Notes: generated by a model from the letters alone, not told the origin. Counted from the first letter of the stretch, positions 23,967 through 33,865 are shown. The stretch is 64,000 nucleotides of DNA from Lewinellaceae bacterium (GCA_020636325.1 JACJYC010000004.1:186001-250000), one strand, 5' to 3'. Numbers and translations: made by a program.

Positions 23967-24898
23967 TACAGGGTTTGAACGGCCAGCTGAGACATAAAGA
24001 CCAGAAAGAAAAGCAGCAGCACCAGGCCTTCCCACCGGGTGATGATCCGGTTGTTGGAAATAATGCCGAATAAAACGGTCATGGCAACCATCAACGGAAG
24101 GTGAAAGCTCAATATATTTTCCGGGATGACCAGTTTCCCGAAAAAGGACGGTACCCCCATCACCACAAAGGTGTTGAAAACATTCGAACCGAGTACATTG
24201 CCGACCGCAATCTCGGGTTTACCCTTGCGGGCAGCCTTGATGCTGACAATGATCTCGGGGAGCGAGGTGCCGATGGCCACTGCCGATAAAGCAATGATCT
24301 CCGACGGAATGCCGGCCATAACAGACAGTTTCTGGATGGCAAAAATGGTATAATCGGCTCCCAGCCAGACCAACGCGCCCCCCACCGCCAGCATGGCATA
24401 CGTCCGCCAGGAAACCTTATACCGCATCGTTTCGCCGCCGCTGGTATCCGATTTGAAGGTGTAACCCAGGAAAATGGCGATCCCGCCCATGAAGATCAAG
24501 GCTTCGAACAGGGTGAAATGCCGGTCGGCCAGCACAAACCACAGCAAAAATGCCGACGCCCAAAGAAAAGGCATGTCCATTTTCCAGATGTCGTTCTCCA
24601 TGATCATCTGCCGGGAAACCAGCGCGGACAGCCCGAGCACCAGGGCTATATTCGTGATGTTCGAGCCGACGACGTTGCCGATCACGATTTCCGAATTGCC
24701 GCTCAGAACCGCCGCGATCGACGTGGCCAGTTCGGGCAGGGAGGTGCCGAAAGCTACAATGGTTACCCCGATGATAAAAGGCGGAATGCCCCATCCAAGC
24801 CCGATAGACTCGGCGGCATTGATAAACCAGTCGGATGCTTTCAGCAAAACGGCCAGGCTCAGTACGAACAGGCCGGAATAAAGCAGTAAATCTCCCAT
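23966..24898 (-). CDS. Calcium/sodium antiporter (CaCA family, YrbG-like)
   Basis: The 310 residues form about ten membrane helices in two inverted halves. The alpha-repeat signatures GTSLPELATSIAAVLSGNSEIVIGNVVGSNITN and GTSLPEIIVSIKAARKGKPEIAVGNVLGSNVFN (each shown here in part: GTSLPE, GNVVGSN; GTSLPE, GNVLGSN) contain the conserved cation-coordinating Glu and Asn residues. The protein should exchange Na+ or H+ for Ca2+ at the inner membrane. It starts one base after the stop of the dTDP-rhamnose reductase gene, so the two are translationally linked even though their functions differ. Confidence 0.88.
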   Translation of the reverse strand: MGDLLLYSGLFVLSLAVLLKASDWFINAAESIGLGWGIPPFIIGVTIVAFGTSLPELATSIAAVLSGNSEIVIGNVVGSNITNIALVLGLSALVSRQMIMENDIWKMDMPFLWASAFLLWFVLADRHFTLFEALIFMGGIAIFLGYTFKSDTSGGETMRYKVSWRTYAMLAVGGALVWLGADYTIFAIQKLSVMAGIPSEIIALSAVAIGTSLPEIIVSIKAARKGKPEIAVGNVLGSNVFNTFVVMGVPSFFGKLVIPENILSFHLPLMVAMTVLFGIISNNRIITRWEGLVLLLFFLVFMSQLAVQTL

Positions 24899-24899
24899 G

Positions 24900-25772
24900 T
24901 TATATGTTGGTCAGGCAAACTTTCAGGCTGTCCCGCCAATACGGGATATCCAGGTTGAAAGTCGCCTTTATTTTACTTTTGTCCAGCAGGCTGTAAGGCG
25001 GCCTTTCTGCCGGGGTGGGGTAGTCTCTGGTCGGGATCGGAAGGACGCTGCACGGCAATTCCGCCATTTCGAAAATGGCCCGGGCAAAATCATACCAGCT
25101 GGCAACGCCCTCGTTGCTGTAATGGTAGATGCCGTACGGCAATGCCTCGTCTGTCGGCCCCGACTCCAGCATAGCAATGATCCTCAGGACGGCTTCCGCC
25201 AGATCCGGCCCGTAGGTCGGCGTTCCGACCTGGTCGCACACCACAGTCAACCGATCCCTTTCGGCGCCCAGCCGGAGCATGGTCCGTACGAAATTATGTC
25301 CGAATTCGGAGTATATCCAGGAAGCCCGGATCAAAACCGTGCGCGGATTGGCGGCCAGTACGCCTTTTTCTCCGGCCAGTTTGGAGCGGGCATAAACGCC
25401 TTTAGGGCCGGTGCGATCCTCTTCCCTGAACGGCACGCCGCTGCCTCCGTGAAAAACATAATCCGTTGAAAAATGGATCAGAGCGCATCCCTGTTCAGCG
25501 GTTTTTTCGGCCAGGTGCGTTGCGCCTTCAGCATTTATGGCGAAAGCGGCCGATGCATCCCCTTCGGCGCGATCAACAGCTGTATAGGCCGCGCAATTGA
25601 TGCAAAAGTCGAAGGCATGGAGCCGGAAAAATGCCTCGACCCTGGACCGGTCCGCAATATCCAGGTCCGAACGCGAGGCAAACCGGAATGAAAAAGCCGG
25701 AAAATTTCCGGATACAGCCCGGAAGCTTTGCCCCATCTGACCGTCGGCGCCGCATACCAGAATCTTGGTCAT
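24900..25772 (-). CDS. rfbD: dTDP-4-dehydrorhamnose reductase
   Basis: The 290-residue short-chain-dehydrogenase-like protein has the nucleotide motif GADGQMGQS near the N-terminus, the catalytic YARSKLAGE (YxxxK) near residue 130, and NCAAYTAVDRAEGD. These match RmlD/RfbD, which reduces dTDP-4-dehydro-L-rhamnose to dTDP-L-rhamnose with NADPH. The other rml genes are not in this window. It follows fabI by about 60 nt and is directly followed by the antiporter gene, so the three may form one transcript. Confidence 0.87.
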   Translation of the reverse strand: MTKILVCGADGQMGQSFRAVSGNFPAFSFRFASRSDLDIADRSRVEAFFRLHAFDFCINCAAYTAVDRAEGDASAAFAINAEGATHLAEKTAEQGCALIHFSTDYVFHGGSGVPFREEDRTGPKGVYARSKLAGEKGVLAANPRTVLIRASWIYSEFGHNFVRTMLRLGAERDRLTVVCDQVGTPTYGPDLAEAVLRIIAMLESGPTDEALPYGIYHYSNEGVASWYDFARAIFEMAELPCSVLPIPTRDYPTPAERPPYSLLDKSKIKATFNLDIPYWRDSLKVCLTNI

Positions 25773-25833
25773 TGGTCTGCTTTATGTGGCGTGTCCGTCG
25801 TCGAAAATACCTTTCGGCGAAAACCCGCAGCCA

Positions 25834-26640
25834 TTATTGTTCCGGCAGAACCGCCGGATTCATGCCCATCGTCGAAAACCCGCCGTCGTGGTACAGGTTT
25901 TGCATGGTGACCATCCGGGTCAGGTCGGAGAACATGACGATGCAGTAATCCGCGCACGAAGCCGCACTGGCATTGCCGAGGGGCGACATCTTGTCCGCGT
26001 AACCGAAGAATTCGCTGAACCCTTTGACGCCGCTTCCGGCAGTGGTCATGGTCGGCGACTGGGAAATGGTGTTCACCCGGATCTTGTTGCGGGTCCCGAA
26101 ATGGTAGCCGAAACTTCTGGCGAAGGACTCCAGCAGGGCTTTGGACTCCGCCATTTCGCTGTAATCCGGAAAGACCCGTTGCGCGGCAATGTAGGAAAGC
26201 GCCAGAATGGAACCCCAGTCGTTCATAGCGTCCATCTTCCAGATGACCTGCATCACCTTGTGGAACGATATGGCAGAAATATCGAACGTCTTTTGCATGA
26301 AATCATAATTCAAGTCCGTATATTCCCTGCCTTTTCTGACATTTAGCGACATGCCGATCGAGTGCAGGACAAAGTCTATTTTACCCCCGAGAACCTCCAT
26401 GGATTTGGTGAACAGGTTTTCCAGGTCTTCCATGCTGGTGGCGTCGGCGGGAATGATCTCCGCATTCAGCTTATCGCCCAGTATCTTGAGTTGTCCCATG
26501 CGCAGGGCAACCGGCGCATTGGTCAGGGTGATGGTCGCTCCTTCTTCCACGCAACGCTCCGCTACGTGCCAGGCCATGGACTTCTCGTCCAGCGCGCCGA
26601 ATATGATGCCCTTTTTGCCTGCTAAAAGATTATTCGCCAT
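25834..26640 (-). CDS. fabI: Enoyl-[acyl-carrier-protein] reductase (NADH)
   Basis: I start the gene at 26640, giving 268 residues; the frame stays open far upstream but that part reads as antisense to the protease gene. The nucleotide-binding start MANNLLAGKKGIIFGALDEK, the SIGMS segment, ALSYIAAQRVFPDYSEMAES and the following AL-x-S-F region give the Tyr-x6-Tyr-x6-Lys-like catalytic arrangement of FabI. The second tyrosine and lysine are YSEMAESK. The enzyme performs the last reduction in each fatty-acid elongation cycle. It is the first gene of the minus-strand fabI-rfbD-antiporter run and is divergent from the aspartyl-protease gene (162-bp gap). Confidence 0.9.
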   Translation of the reverse strand: MANNLLAGKKGIIFGALDEKSMAWHVAERCVEEGATITLTNAPVALRMGQLKILGDKLNAEIIPADATSMEDLENLFTKSMEVLGGKIDFVLHSIGMSLNVRKGREYTDLNYDFMQKTFDISAISFHKVMQVIWKMDAMNDWGSILALSYIAAQRVFPDYSEMAESKALLESFARSFGYHFGTRNKIRVNTISQSPTMTTAGSGVKGFSEFFGYADKMSPLGNASAASCADYCIVMFSDLTRMVTMQNLYHDGGFSTMGMNPAVLPEQ

Positions 26641-26802
26641 AACTTTTTTTGTCCTTTTTGATTTTTGGCGGGTAAAGTTCCGCAAAAAAAACGGTTTTTT
26701 AAAGTCGGACTTCCGGACGGGGGCTGAATTATTTTTCCTGTCCGGGCTCGCCGAGTCAGCTTTGAATGCCCTCAATGCGTTATGCAATAATACACCCGAC
26801 TT

Positions 26803-28023
26803 ATGAAATATTTCCTCTTGTGTTGCTTCCTTTCCGGAGTCCTCCTCGCCAACGCACAAAGAATACCGGATATCGGTATGAAGAATGCCGATAAGATCGA
26901 CGTCCCTTTTGAACTTGAGAACAACTTCATCATCATCAGCGTCATTTTCAACCGCGTTTTCCCGCTCAAGTTTATTGTGGATACCGGCGCCGAGTATACC
27001 ATTCTGACCCACAAGGAGATCACCGATCTGCTGCAGATCGATTATCACCGCGAATTTCCCATCCTGGGGGCGGATATGAAAACGGAGCTTAAAGGCTATC
27101 TGGCCCGCGGGATCGATCTCCAGATCGGCGGCATGCTGGCCAGCCAAAGGACGATCCTCGTCCTCGACGATGACTATTTCCGCTTTAACGAACTGGCCGG
27201 GATCGAGGTTCACGGCATCCTCGGCGCCGACCTCTTGCGCCGCTTTGTGGTCCGGATCAATTACCAGAAAAAGGTGATCACCTTTTTTGACCCGGGCCAT
27301 TTCCCGGAACCCCGCCAGGCCACCGTCCTTCCGATCGATGTCTACAGGAACAAACCTTATATTAATGTCGACGTCGGCATGCAGGAAAAGAACCTGGACA
27401 GTTTGAAGATGCTCATCGACACCGGAGCCAGCCTGGCGCTGTTGGTGCATACCGGCACGCTGCCCGGTTTCGAAACCCCTGCCAATGTGGTGCCCGGCAA
27501 CATCGGCATGGGGCTTGGCGGTTTTCTGGAGGGATACAACGGCCGGATGGACTTCCTCGACATAGGACCGCACCGCTTGCGGGGTGTGATCACCAATTTT
27601 CAGGACTTCCTGCCGGGGGCCAACCCTGAATTGATCAATCAGCGGAACGGGATTGTCGGCAACCAGGTCCTCGAACGCTTCAATGTGACCTTTGACTATA
27701 TCCGGGAAAAACTGTACCTGGTGCCCAATCGCCATTTCAATGACAGGTTCCGTTTCGACAAGAGCGGCATGGCGCTGGTGGCCTCGGGTGTCCGGTTGGG
27801 CGAGATCGTTGTGCTCAGCGTCATTCCCGGGAGCCCGGCCGATGAGGTGGGCATCCTTCCGGGCGACCATATCAAGACCTTCAACGGGTTTTCAACCCGC
27901 TTGTTCAGCCTCGGCGATATTGTCTACCGGTTGAGCGGCCGGACCGGCAAACGCATCCGGCTCAACATCATCCGGGACGAAGTGAAATTTAAGGTAACTT
28001 TTAGATTAAGGGATTTGATTTAA
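26803..28023 (+). CDS. Secreted retropepsin-like aspartyl protease with PDZ domain
   Basis: A signal peptide (MKYFLLCCFLSGVLLANAQ) precedes two aspartyl-protease half-domains with active-site motifs VDTGAEY (D60) and IDTGASL (D206), so one chain supplies both catalytic aspartates. A PDZ-like domain follows from about residue 318 (LGEIVVLSVIPGSPADEVGILPGDHI). The 406-residue layout fits the bacterial clan-AA aspartic protease family of the periplasm. It lies 26 nt before a C39-peptidase ABC exporter, so it may process or degrade exported peptides; that link is inference. Confidence 0.82.
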   Translation: MKYFLLCCFLSGVLLANAQRIPDIGMKNADKIDVPFELENNFIIISVIFNRVFPLKFIVDTGAEYTILTHKEITDLLQIDYHREFPILGADMKTELKGYLARGIDLQIGGMLASQRTILVLDDDYFRFNELAGIEVHGILGADLLRRFVVRINYQKKVITFFDPGHFPEPRQATVLPIDVYRNKPYINVDVGMQEKNLDSLKMLIDTGASLALLVHTGTLPGFETPANVVPGNIGMGLGGFLEGYNGRMDFLDIGPHRLRGVITNFQDFLPGANPELINQRNGIVGNQVLERFNVTFDYIREKLYLVPNRHFNDRFRFDKSGMALVASGVRLGEIVVLSVIPGSPADEVGILPGDHIKTFNGFSTRLFSLGDIVYRLSGRTGKRIRLNIIRDEVKFKVTFRLRDLI

Positions 28024-28049
28024 TTTGAAAAAATAGCTTTCTTTCGTCC

Positions 28050-30242
28050 ATGGCAAAGCGTTTCCCCTTTTATCGCCAACTTGACGGCATGGACTGTGGC
28101 CCCGCAAGCCTCCAAATGGTGGCGGCTTATTACGGCCGGAATTACACCTTGCAAAACCTGCGGGAAAGCTGCTATATTGACCGGGAAGGGGTATCCCTCC
28201 GGGGGATTGTCGAAGGCGCTGAAAGGATCGGGTTGCGCAGCCTGCCGGTCCAGGTCCCCTTCCGGGCTGATTCGCCCGGTTCGCCCAGCTTGCTGGCCGC
28301 CCCGCTGCCCTGCATTTGCCACTGGCAGCAAAATCACTTCGTCGTTCTTTATAAGTTGAATGAGAAATTCGCCTGGGTGGCTGATCCGGCAATCGGCAAG
28401 GTCAAATTGACCGTGGACGAATTCCTGCGCGGCTGGCGGCAAAACCACAGCTCCGGGATCGCACTCCTGCTCGAAACAACGCCGGCTTTTTTCGAAGCAG
28501 AAGGCGAGGCCGGAAACAAAACCGGGGTTGCCTACCTCCTCAATTACCTCAGGCCGTTTCGCCGCCTGATCTGGCAATTGGCGCTGGCGGTCCTGCTGGG
28601 CGGAGGCTTCCAGTTGATCTTCCCCTTCCTGACCCGCGCCGTGGTGGATATCGGGATTGAGAACCGGGATCTCAATTTCATCCGGATCGTCATTGCCGGC
28701 TATCTGATGCTGTTCCTGGGGCAGGTCACCGTGAATTTTATCCAAAGCTGGATCCTGCTCCATATCGGCGCCCGGGTCAATATCAACCTCATTGCCGATT
28801 TTCTGGTCAAGCTCATGCGGCTGCCGATCTCCTTCTTCGATACCAAACTGACCGGCGACCTCCTTCAACGCATCGGCGACCATAAACGCATTGAAGCCTT
28901 CCTGACCGCCTCCACCCTGAATGCTGTTTTTTCCGGCTTCCAGTTCCTCGTTTTCGGGGTCGTCCTGTGGATCTTCAATTCGGGGATCTTTCTGGTTTTT
29001 CTGGGGGCTTCCGTTTTATACCTGGGGTGGGTGCTTTACTTCATGCGATCCCGGGCCGCACTCGACCACCGGCGGTTCAAGGAGCTTTCAGAGAACCAAA
29101 GCGCGCTCATCGAGCTCATTCAGGGGATGACGGAGATCAAATTGCAGCGCAGCGAGATGAAGCGCAGATCTCAGTGGATGCACATCCAGGCCAGGTTGTT
29201 CAGGGTGAACGTGCAAGCCCTCGCACTCTCCCAGAAACAGGATATCGGCGCCGCCGTGATCAGCCAGTTAAAGGATATCATCATCCTGCTGATCGCCGCC
29301 AACGCCGTCATCATCGGCGAAATGACCCTGGGTACCATGCTGGCCATCCAATTCATTGCCGGTCAGCTCAACGGGCCGCTCCTGCAGTTCGTCGCCTTCG
29401 TACGCGCCTTCCAGGATGCGAGGATCAGCCTGGAACGACTCGGCGAGATCCACGAAAAAGAGGATGAACGCAGGGATGAGCACCAACTCGGCATCCTGCC
29501 CGCAAAAGGCGGCTTTTCGATCCGCCAGTTGTCTTTTCGGTACAACCCCCTGGCCAATTTTGCCCTCCAGGGCATCGATCTTGAAATTCCGGAAGGCAAG
29601 GTCACGGCAATCGTCGGCGCGAGCGGCAGCGGCAAAACCACCCTGCTCAAGTTGCTGCTTGGTTTTTATCAGCCGACCGAAGGTCAGGTCAGGGTAGGGG
29701 GGCTCCAATTGTCCAATATCGACCCCGACCTGTGGCGGCAACAATGCGGCGCCGTTATGCAGGACGGCTTTATTTTTTCCGATACGATTGCCAATAACAT
29801 CGCCGAGAGCGACGACCGGGTAAACAAAGCGAGATTGCTCAAAGCGGTCCAGGCAGCCCATATCCAGGCGTTCATCGAGTCGCTCCCGCTGAATTACAAT
29901 ACCCGCATAGGCGCCAGAGGCAACGGCCTGAGCCAGGGGCAGCGCCAGCGCCTGCTGATCGCCAGAGCCGTTTATAAGGACCCGCCCTATCTCTTTTTTG
30001 ATGAGGCCACCAACGCGCTCGATGCCGAGAATGAAAGGGTCATCCTGGAAAACCTCGACCGTTTTTTTGCCGGTAGGACCGTCGTCGTCGTCGCGCACCG
30101 CCTCAGCACGGTAAAGAACGCCGACCAGATCATTGTCCTCGAAAACGGACAACTCGTTGAAAAAGGTACCCACCCGCAATTGGTCGAACAAAAAGGCGCC
30201 TACTTCCGTTTGGTTAAGAACCAGCTCGAACTGGGCGAATGA
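28050..30242 (+). CDS. C39-peptidase-containing ABC exporter (PCAT)
   Basis: The 730 residues contain three parts. The C39 peptidase (1-130) has Q10, C16 (MDCGPAS), H96 (QQNHFVV) and D112 (ADPAIG), so its active site looks intact. The transmembrane domain spans about 165-450. The nucleotide-binding domain has GASGSGKTT, signature LSQGQRQRL (Q replacing the usual G), Walker B YLFFDEATNALD and the AHRLST H-loop. Such exporters cut a double-glycine leader and export the peptide. No double-glycine precursor gene is visible nearby. TolC and membrane-fusion genes downstream could complete a trans-envelope channel. Confidence 0.88.
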   Translation: MAKRFPFYRQLDGMDCGPASLQMVAAYYGRNYTLQNLRESCYIDREGVSLRGIVEGAERIGLRSLPVQVPFRADSPGSPSLLAAPLPCICHWQQNHFVVLYKLNEKFAWVADPAIGKVKLTVDEFLRGWRQNHSSGIALLLETTPAFFEAEGEAGNKTGVAYLLNYLRPFRRLIWQLALAVLLGGGFQLIFPFLTRAVVDIGIENRDLNFIRIVIAGYLMLFLGQVTVNFIQSWILLHIGARVNINLIADFLVKLMRLPISFFDTKLTGDLLQRIGDHKRIEAFLTASTLNAVFSGFQFLVFGVVLWIFNSGIFLVFLGASVLYLGWVLYFMRSRAALDHRRFKELSENQSALIELIQGMTEIKLQRSEMKRRSQWMHIQARLFRVNVQALALSQKQDIGAAVISQLKDIIILLIAANAVIIGEMTLGTMLAIQFIAGQLNGPLLQFVAFVRAFQDARISLERLGEIHEKEDERRDEHQLGILPAKGGFSIRQLSFRYNPLANFALQGIDLEIPEGKVTAIVGASGSGKTTLLKLLLGFYQPTEGQVRVGGLQLSNIDPDLWRQQCGAVMQDGFIFSDTIANNIAESDDRVNKARLLKAVQAAHIQAFIESLPLNYNTRIGARGNGLSQGQRQRLLIARAVYKDPPYLFFDEATNALDAENERVILENLDRFFAGRTVVVVAHRLSTVKNADQIIVLENGQLVEKGTHPQLVEQKGAYFRLVKNQLELGE

Positions 30243-30427
30243 CGCGCTTACCTGAAATGACCGGATAGGTTCAATCGCCGGTACCTCACTGCTTACTTTT
30301 CAACCGGGAATTTTCCGTGCATGCCGGTCTCATTTCGTGCCTGCAGGATGCGCCGGATCGGGCCCGGGTAAGGAAACGGTTGCCGTTTTTTCGGGTTTGG
30401 GACCGGCGACGTAAAATTTTACGTCGC

Positions 30428-30715
30428 TACTGCCAACTGCCAACTGCCAACTGCCAACTGACGATCACATACCGGCCCTACAGGCCGGAAACGTAAAATG
30501 CAACCCGAATTGCTACCGACATGGCGGACCTGACGGCCCGCGCTGCCGTTGCAAAGTCGAAAGGTTGCCCCACCCCGACTGACAACTGACAACTGACAAC
30601 TGCCAACTGCCAACTGCCCACTGCCAACTGCCCACTGCCCACTGCCCACTGCCAACTGCCAACTGCCAACTGCCAACTGCCAACTGCCCACTGCCCACTG
30701 ACAACTGACAACTAT
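30428..30715. repeat. 7-bp tandem arrays (AACTGCC/CACTGCC units)
   Basis: A short array (30428-30460) and a longer one (30576-30715, about 19 units) flank a 115-bp unique stretch. Units are actgccaactgcc and actgccc with a few actgaca variants, the same family as 2640-2760. The whole gap 30243-30892 between the exporter and tolC holds nothing else I can identify. Frames giving QLAVGSWQLAVGS peptides are not genes. Confidence 0.9.
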
Positions 30716-30892
30716 ATAAGGCGTGTTCATCCATTCAAAATACATTTTTATATAAAAATTTACCGACTCCGGCGATACTTTCTTATCCTTGACCCCGAAT
30801 TTGTGGTATTCAGCTATTACTTGTTTCGGGTCGGCCTGGCAGCGCAGTTTTGGGCGACTGCCCGGCTGTACCCAGATAAAACACCTCTTTTT

Positions 30893-32335
30893 ATGAAATT
30901 TAGGCATTTTTTCATCCTGATTGGGATGCTGGGATTCTGCGCTGCTGGATACGCGCAATCATCGCAGTGGTCTTTGCTCCAATGCATTGATTATGCCCGC
31001 AACAATAGCTTGTCGCTCAAACAGGCTGAATACAACGTAGCGCTCGCCAGGGCAACCGAGAAGCAAAGCAAGATGCAGCGCCTCCCCAGCCTCAACGGCT
31101 CCGCTCAATACGGTTATTCATTCGGCCGTACCATCGACCCCACCACCAACGCGTTCCTCAATCAGAGTTTCGGCTTTGCCGGCTTCTCTGTCAATTCGGG
31201 CGCTATCCTCTATGCGGGCAACTCCATCAACAATTCCATCAAACAAAGCAAGATCGACCTGGAAGCCGCCAAATTGGACGGCCAGGCCTCCTCGAATGAT
31301 CTCTCACTCCAGGTAGCCTCGGCATACCTGAATATCCTGCTTTCGGAAGAACAACAGGAAAATGCGGAAAAAAGGCTGGAGCAATCCAGGCGCCAGTTGG
31401 CACAGACCGACAAATTCATCCAGGCGGGCACCCTGCCGGCCAACGACCGGCTGGATTTTGTCGCTCAGATCGCCAGGGACGAACAGTCCATCATCGATGC
31501 CCAAAACCTGGTCAACGCCTACTACCTCAACCTCAAGCAGCTCATGCTGCTGGATCCCAACCAGAATCTGGAGATCGTCCGGCCGGATATTGACATCCCT
31601 GCCGATATGGATCCCAATCTGTACCAACTGGAGGATGTATACCAGCGGGCGCTGCAGACCCAGCCGCAGATCAAGGCTTCGGACCTTCGGGTGGAAAGCG
31701 CTCACCTCGGCGAAAGCATTGCCAGGTCGAACGTCCTGCCGACTTTGTCCATCAACGGTTCGCTTAGCTCCAACTACTCGAACCAGGCCAAGGATTTTGC
31801 CAATCCCATCGACCCCCAGACGGTTCTATCCGATCCCACGCCCGTGGTCATCAACGGCTCGGCTGCTTCCGTCCAGTTTTTCGATCAGCGGGTTGCCGGA
31901 TATCCCGACAAGTCGTTTGCCGATCAGATCAACGAAAACTTCGGCCAAGGTATCGGCATCAGCCTGCAGGTACCCATATACAATAATTACAGGAACAAGC
32001 TGGCTATGGAACGCGCCAGGTTGAGCGCATTGACCTCGGAGGTCTCCAACCAACAGGCCAGACAACAACTTAAGACGGATGTACAACGCGCCATTGCCGA
32101 CTCTCAGGCAGCCAAACTGTCCTACGAAGCAGCTCAACGCACAGTGGAAGCGGCCCAGGCGGCTTTCGGTAACGCCCAACGCCGGTTCGACCTCGGGGTG
32201 ATCAATACCCTGGAATACGCAACTGCGGGGAATACCCTGGAGCAGGCCAAAGTCTCCCTGATTCAATCGAAATACCAGTATATTTTCAATACCAAGGTGG
32301 TTGATTTCTACCTGGGCAAGGAAATACGCTTGTAA
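30893..32335 (+). CDS. TolC-family outer-membrane efflux protein
   Basis: The start at 30893 (MKFRHFFILIGMLGFCAAGYAQ) gives a signal peptide and a 480-residue protein; an upstream in-frame start would only add unrelated sequence. Two internally similar halves each have long helical coiled coils (EQQENAEKRLEQSRRQLAQT near 150; QARQQLKTDVQRAIADSQAA near 395). WSLLQCIDYARNNSLSLKQAEY and GVINTLEYATAGNTLEQAKVS are typical OEP motifs. It forms the outer-membrane channel of a tripartite pump. The adaptor gene follows 65 nt later. Confidence 0.88.
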   Translation: MKFRHFFILIGMLGFCAAGYAQSSQWSLLQCIDYARNNSLSLKQAEYNVALARATEKQSKMQRLPSLNGSAQYGYSFGRTIDPTTNAFLNQSFGFAGFSVNSGAILYAGNSINNSIKQSKIDLEAAKLDGQASSNDLSLQVASAYLNILLSEEQQENAEKRLEQSRRQLAQTDKFIQAGTLPANDRLDFVAQIARDEQSIIDAQNLVNAYYLNLKQLMLLDPNQNLEIVRPDIDIPADMDPNLYQLEDVYQRALQTQPQIKASDLRVESAHLGESIARSNVLPTLSINGSLSSNYSNQAKDFANPIDPQTVLSDPTPVVINGSAASVQFFDQRVAGYPDKSFADQINENFGQGIGISLQVPIYNNYRNKLAMERARLSALTSEVSNQQARQQLKTDVQRAIADSQAAKLSYEAAQRTVEAAQAAFGNAQRRFDLGVINTLEYATAGNTLEQAKVSLIQSKYQYIFNTKVVDFYLGKEIRL

Positions 32336-32400
32336 ATACAAGACACTCCTTTTTACAATTGGAGCCCATTTTCAAGACACATTAAATTCAATCCTTATCA

Positions 32401-33828
32401 ATGGCTAGTATCAAAAAAAAGAAAAAAGGCAACTGGTGGATCTGGGTTCTGATCGGTGCGGTGGCGCTGCTCATTGTGGCAGCCGTCGTTTCCAATCGGA
32501 ACAAGCCCAACGGCGAACGCGTATTCGTTGAAAAGGCTGAACGAAGGACCATTCAGGAAACCGTTTCTGCCAGCGGAAAGGTTTTTCCGGAGGTAGAGGT
32601 CAAAATCAGCTCCGACGTATCGGGTGAAGTGGTTGAATTGTTTGTCGAGGAAGGGGACTCTGTCGTTTCAGGCCAATTGCTGGCCCGCATCGATCCGGAT
32701 TCCTACGAATCGCAGGTGGAAAGAGGCGTTGCCAGCCTGAATGCATCCAAGGCAAGCATGTCCAATGCGATCTCCAATGTTGACGCCGTCAAGGCCCAAT
32801 CCAAGCAGATCGAAGCCCAGCTGATCAACGCCAGGGATATCCACAAACGGAACGAACAATTGAAAAAGGACGGCGTCATTTCCGATGCGGATTTCGAATC
32901 CTCTCTGGCCAACGTCCGGGCGCTGGAAGCCAACCTGGCGGCCGCCCAGGCCAATATCCGCTCCGCAGAGGAAAGCGCAAAAGGCGCCAAGTTCTCCGTG
33001 GAGAGCTCCGAAGCCGGGCTGAAAGAATTGAGGACAAGCCTGCGGCGCACCACGATCTACGCGCCGACCAGCGGGATCATCTCCCAACTCAACATCGAAC
33101 AGGGCGAACGCGTGGTCGGTACCATCCAGATGGCCGGTACGGAAATGATGCGCCTCGCTAACCTGGAAGTGATGGAAGTGCGGGTGGATGTCAGCGAAAA
33201 CGATATCCCGCGGGTCACCCTCGGCGATGAGGCGGAGATCGAGGTCGACGCCTATGTAGGCCGCAAGTTCAAAGGGCATGTCACCCAGATCGCTCACTCG
33301 GCCACCAGCCTCGGCACGTCCACTTCCCTGACAACCGACCAGGTAACCAACTTTGAGGTCCGGATCCGGGTCGATCCGGCTTCCTACACGGACCTGGTGA
33401 CAGCCAAAAAACGCTACCCGTTCCGCCCCGGCATGTCGGCTTCCGTCGACATCAAGACCGAAGTCGAGGAAAATGTCGTCAGCGTTCCGATCCAGGCGGT
33501 AACCACGCGGGAGAAGAACCCCGGCAAAAAGGTTCGCCAGGTGGCTATGAAGGACGGCCAGTCAGGCGATAGCGAAGAAGAGGAAGCCAAGCGGATCGAA
33601 GACCTTATGGAAGTGGTGTTCGTCGCCATGCCCGGCGATACCGTTGATATGAAAGAGGTCAAAACCGGTATTCAGGATGACACCTATATCGTCATTACAA
33701 GCGGACTGGAAGAAGGCGCAGAGGTCATCACAGGACCCTATACCGCCATTTCCCGGAAGCTGGAAAGAGGTAAGAAAATTGAGAAATCAACCGAAGATAA
33801 ATTTTACGGGACCAAGGACAAGGAGTAA
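32401..33828 (+). CDS. Membrane-fusion (periplasmic adaptor) protein, MacA/HlyD type
   Basis: A single N-terminal anchor (WWIWVLIGAVALLIVAAVV) precedes a lipoyl/barrel-sandwich domain (SGKVFPEVEVKISSDVSGEV, and later TTIYAPTSGIISQLNIEQGE). A long helical hairpin spans about residues 105-210, and a beta-barrel domain follows (RVTLGDEAEIEVDAYVG). An unusual acidic insert (MKDGQSGDSEEEEAKRIEDL) lies near residue 390. It links an inner-membrane transporter to the TolC protein encoded just upstream. The matching inner-membrane subunit could be the PCAT exporter or a MacB-type permease elsewhere. A strong terminator follows. Confidence 0.87.
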   Translation: MASIKKKKKGNWWIWVLIGAVALLIVAAVVSNRNKPNGERVFVEKAERRTIQETVSASGKVFPEVEVKISSDVSGEVVELFVEEGDSVVSGQLLARIDPDSYESQVERGVASLNASKASMSNAISNVDAVKAQSKQIEAQLINARDIHKRNEQLKKDGVISDADFESSLANVRALEANLAAAQANIRSAEESAKGAKFSVESSEAGLKELRTSLRRTTIYAPTSGIISQLNIEQGERVVGTIQMAGTEMMRLANLEVMEVRVDVSENDIPRVTLGDEAEIEVDAYVGRKFKGHVTQIAHSATSLGTSTSLTTDQVTNFEVRIRVDPASYTDLVTAKKRYPFRPGMSASVDIKTEVEENVVSVPIQAVTTREKNPGKKVRQVAMKDGQSGDSEEEEAKRIEDLMEVVFVAMPGDTVDMKEVKTGIQDDTYIVITSGLEEGAEVITGPYTAISRKLERGKKIEKSTEDKFYGTKDKE

Positions 33829-33865
33829 GGTTTAGTCCTTGTCCGGACCCATCAGAAGGACTGTT

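Noticed and set aside
26641..27870. Long N-terminal extension of FabI
   Set aside because: The extension is antisense to the aspartyl-protease gene and FabI proteins start at MANNLLAGKKG, position 26640.
30419..30958. Possible proteins made of QLAVGSW repeats
   Set aside because: They are translations of the 7-bp tandem array with no start signal or domain, and they occur in several frames.
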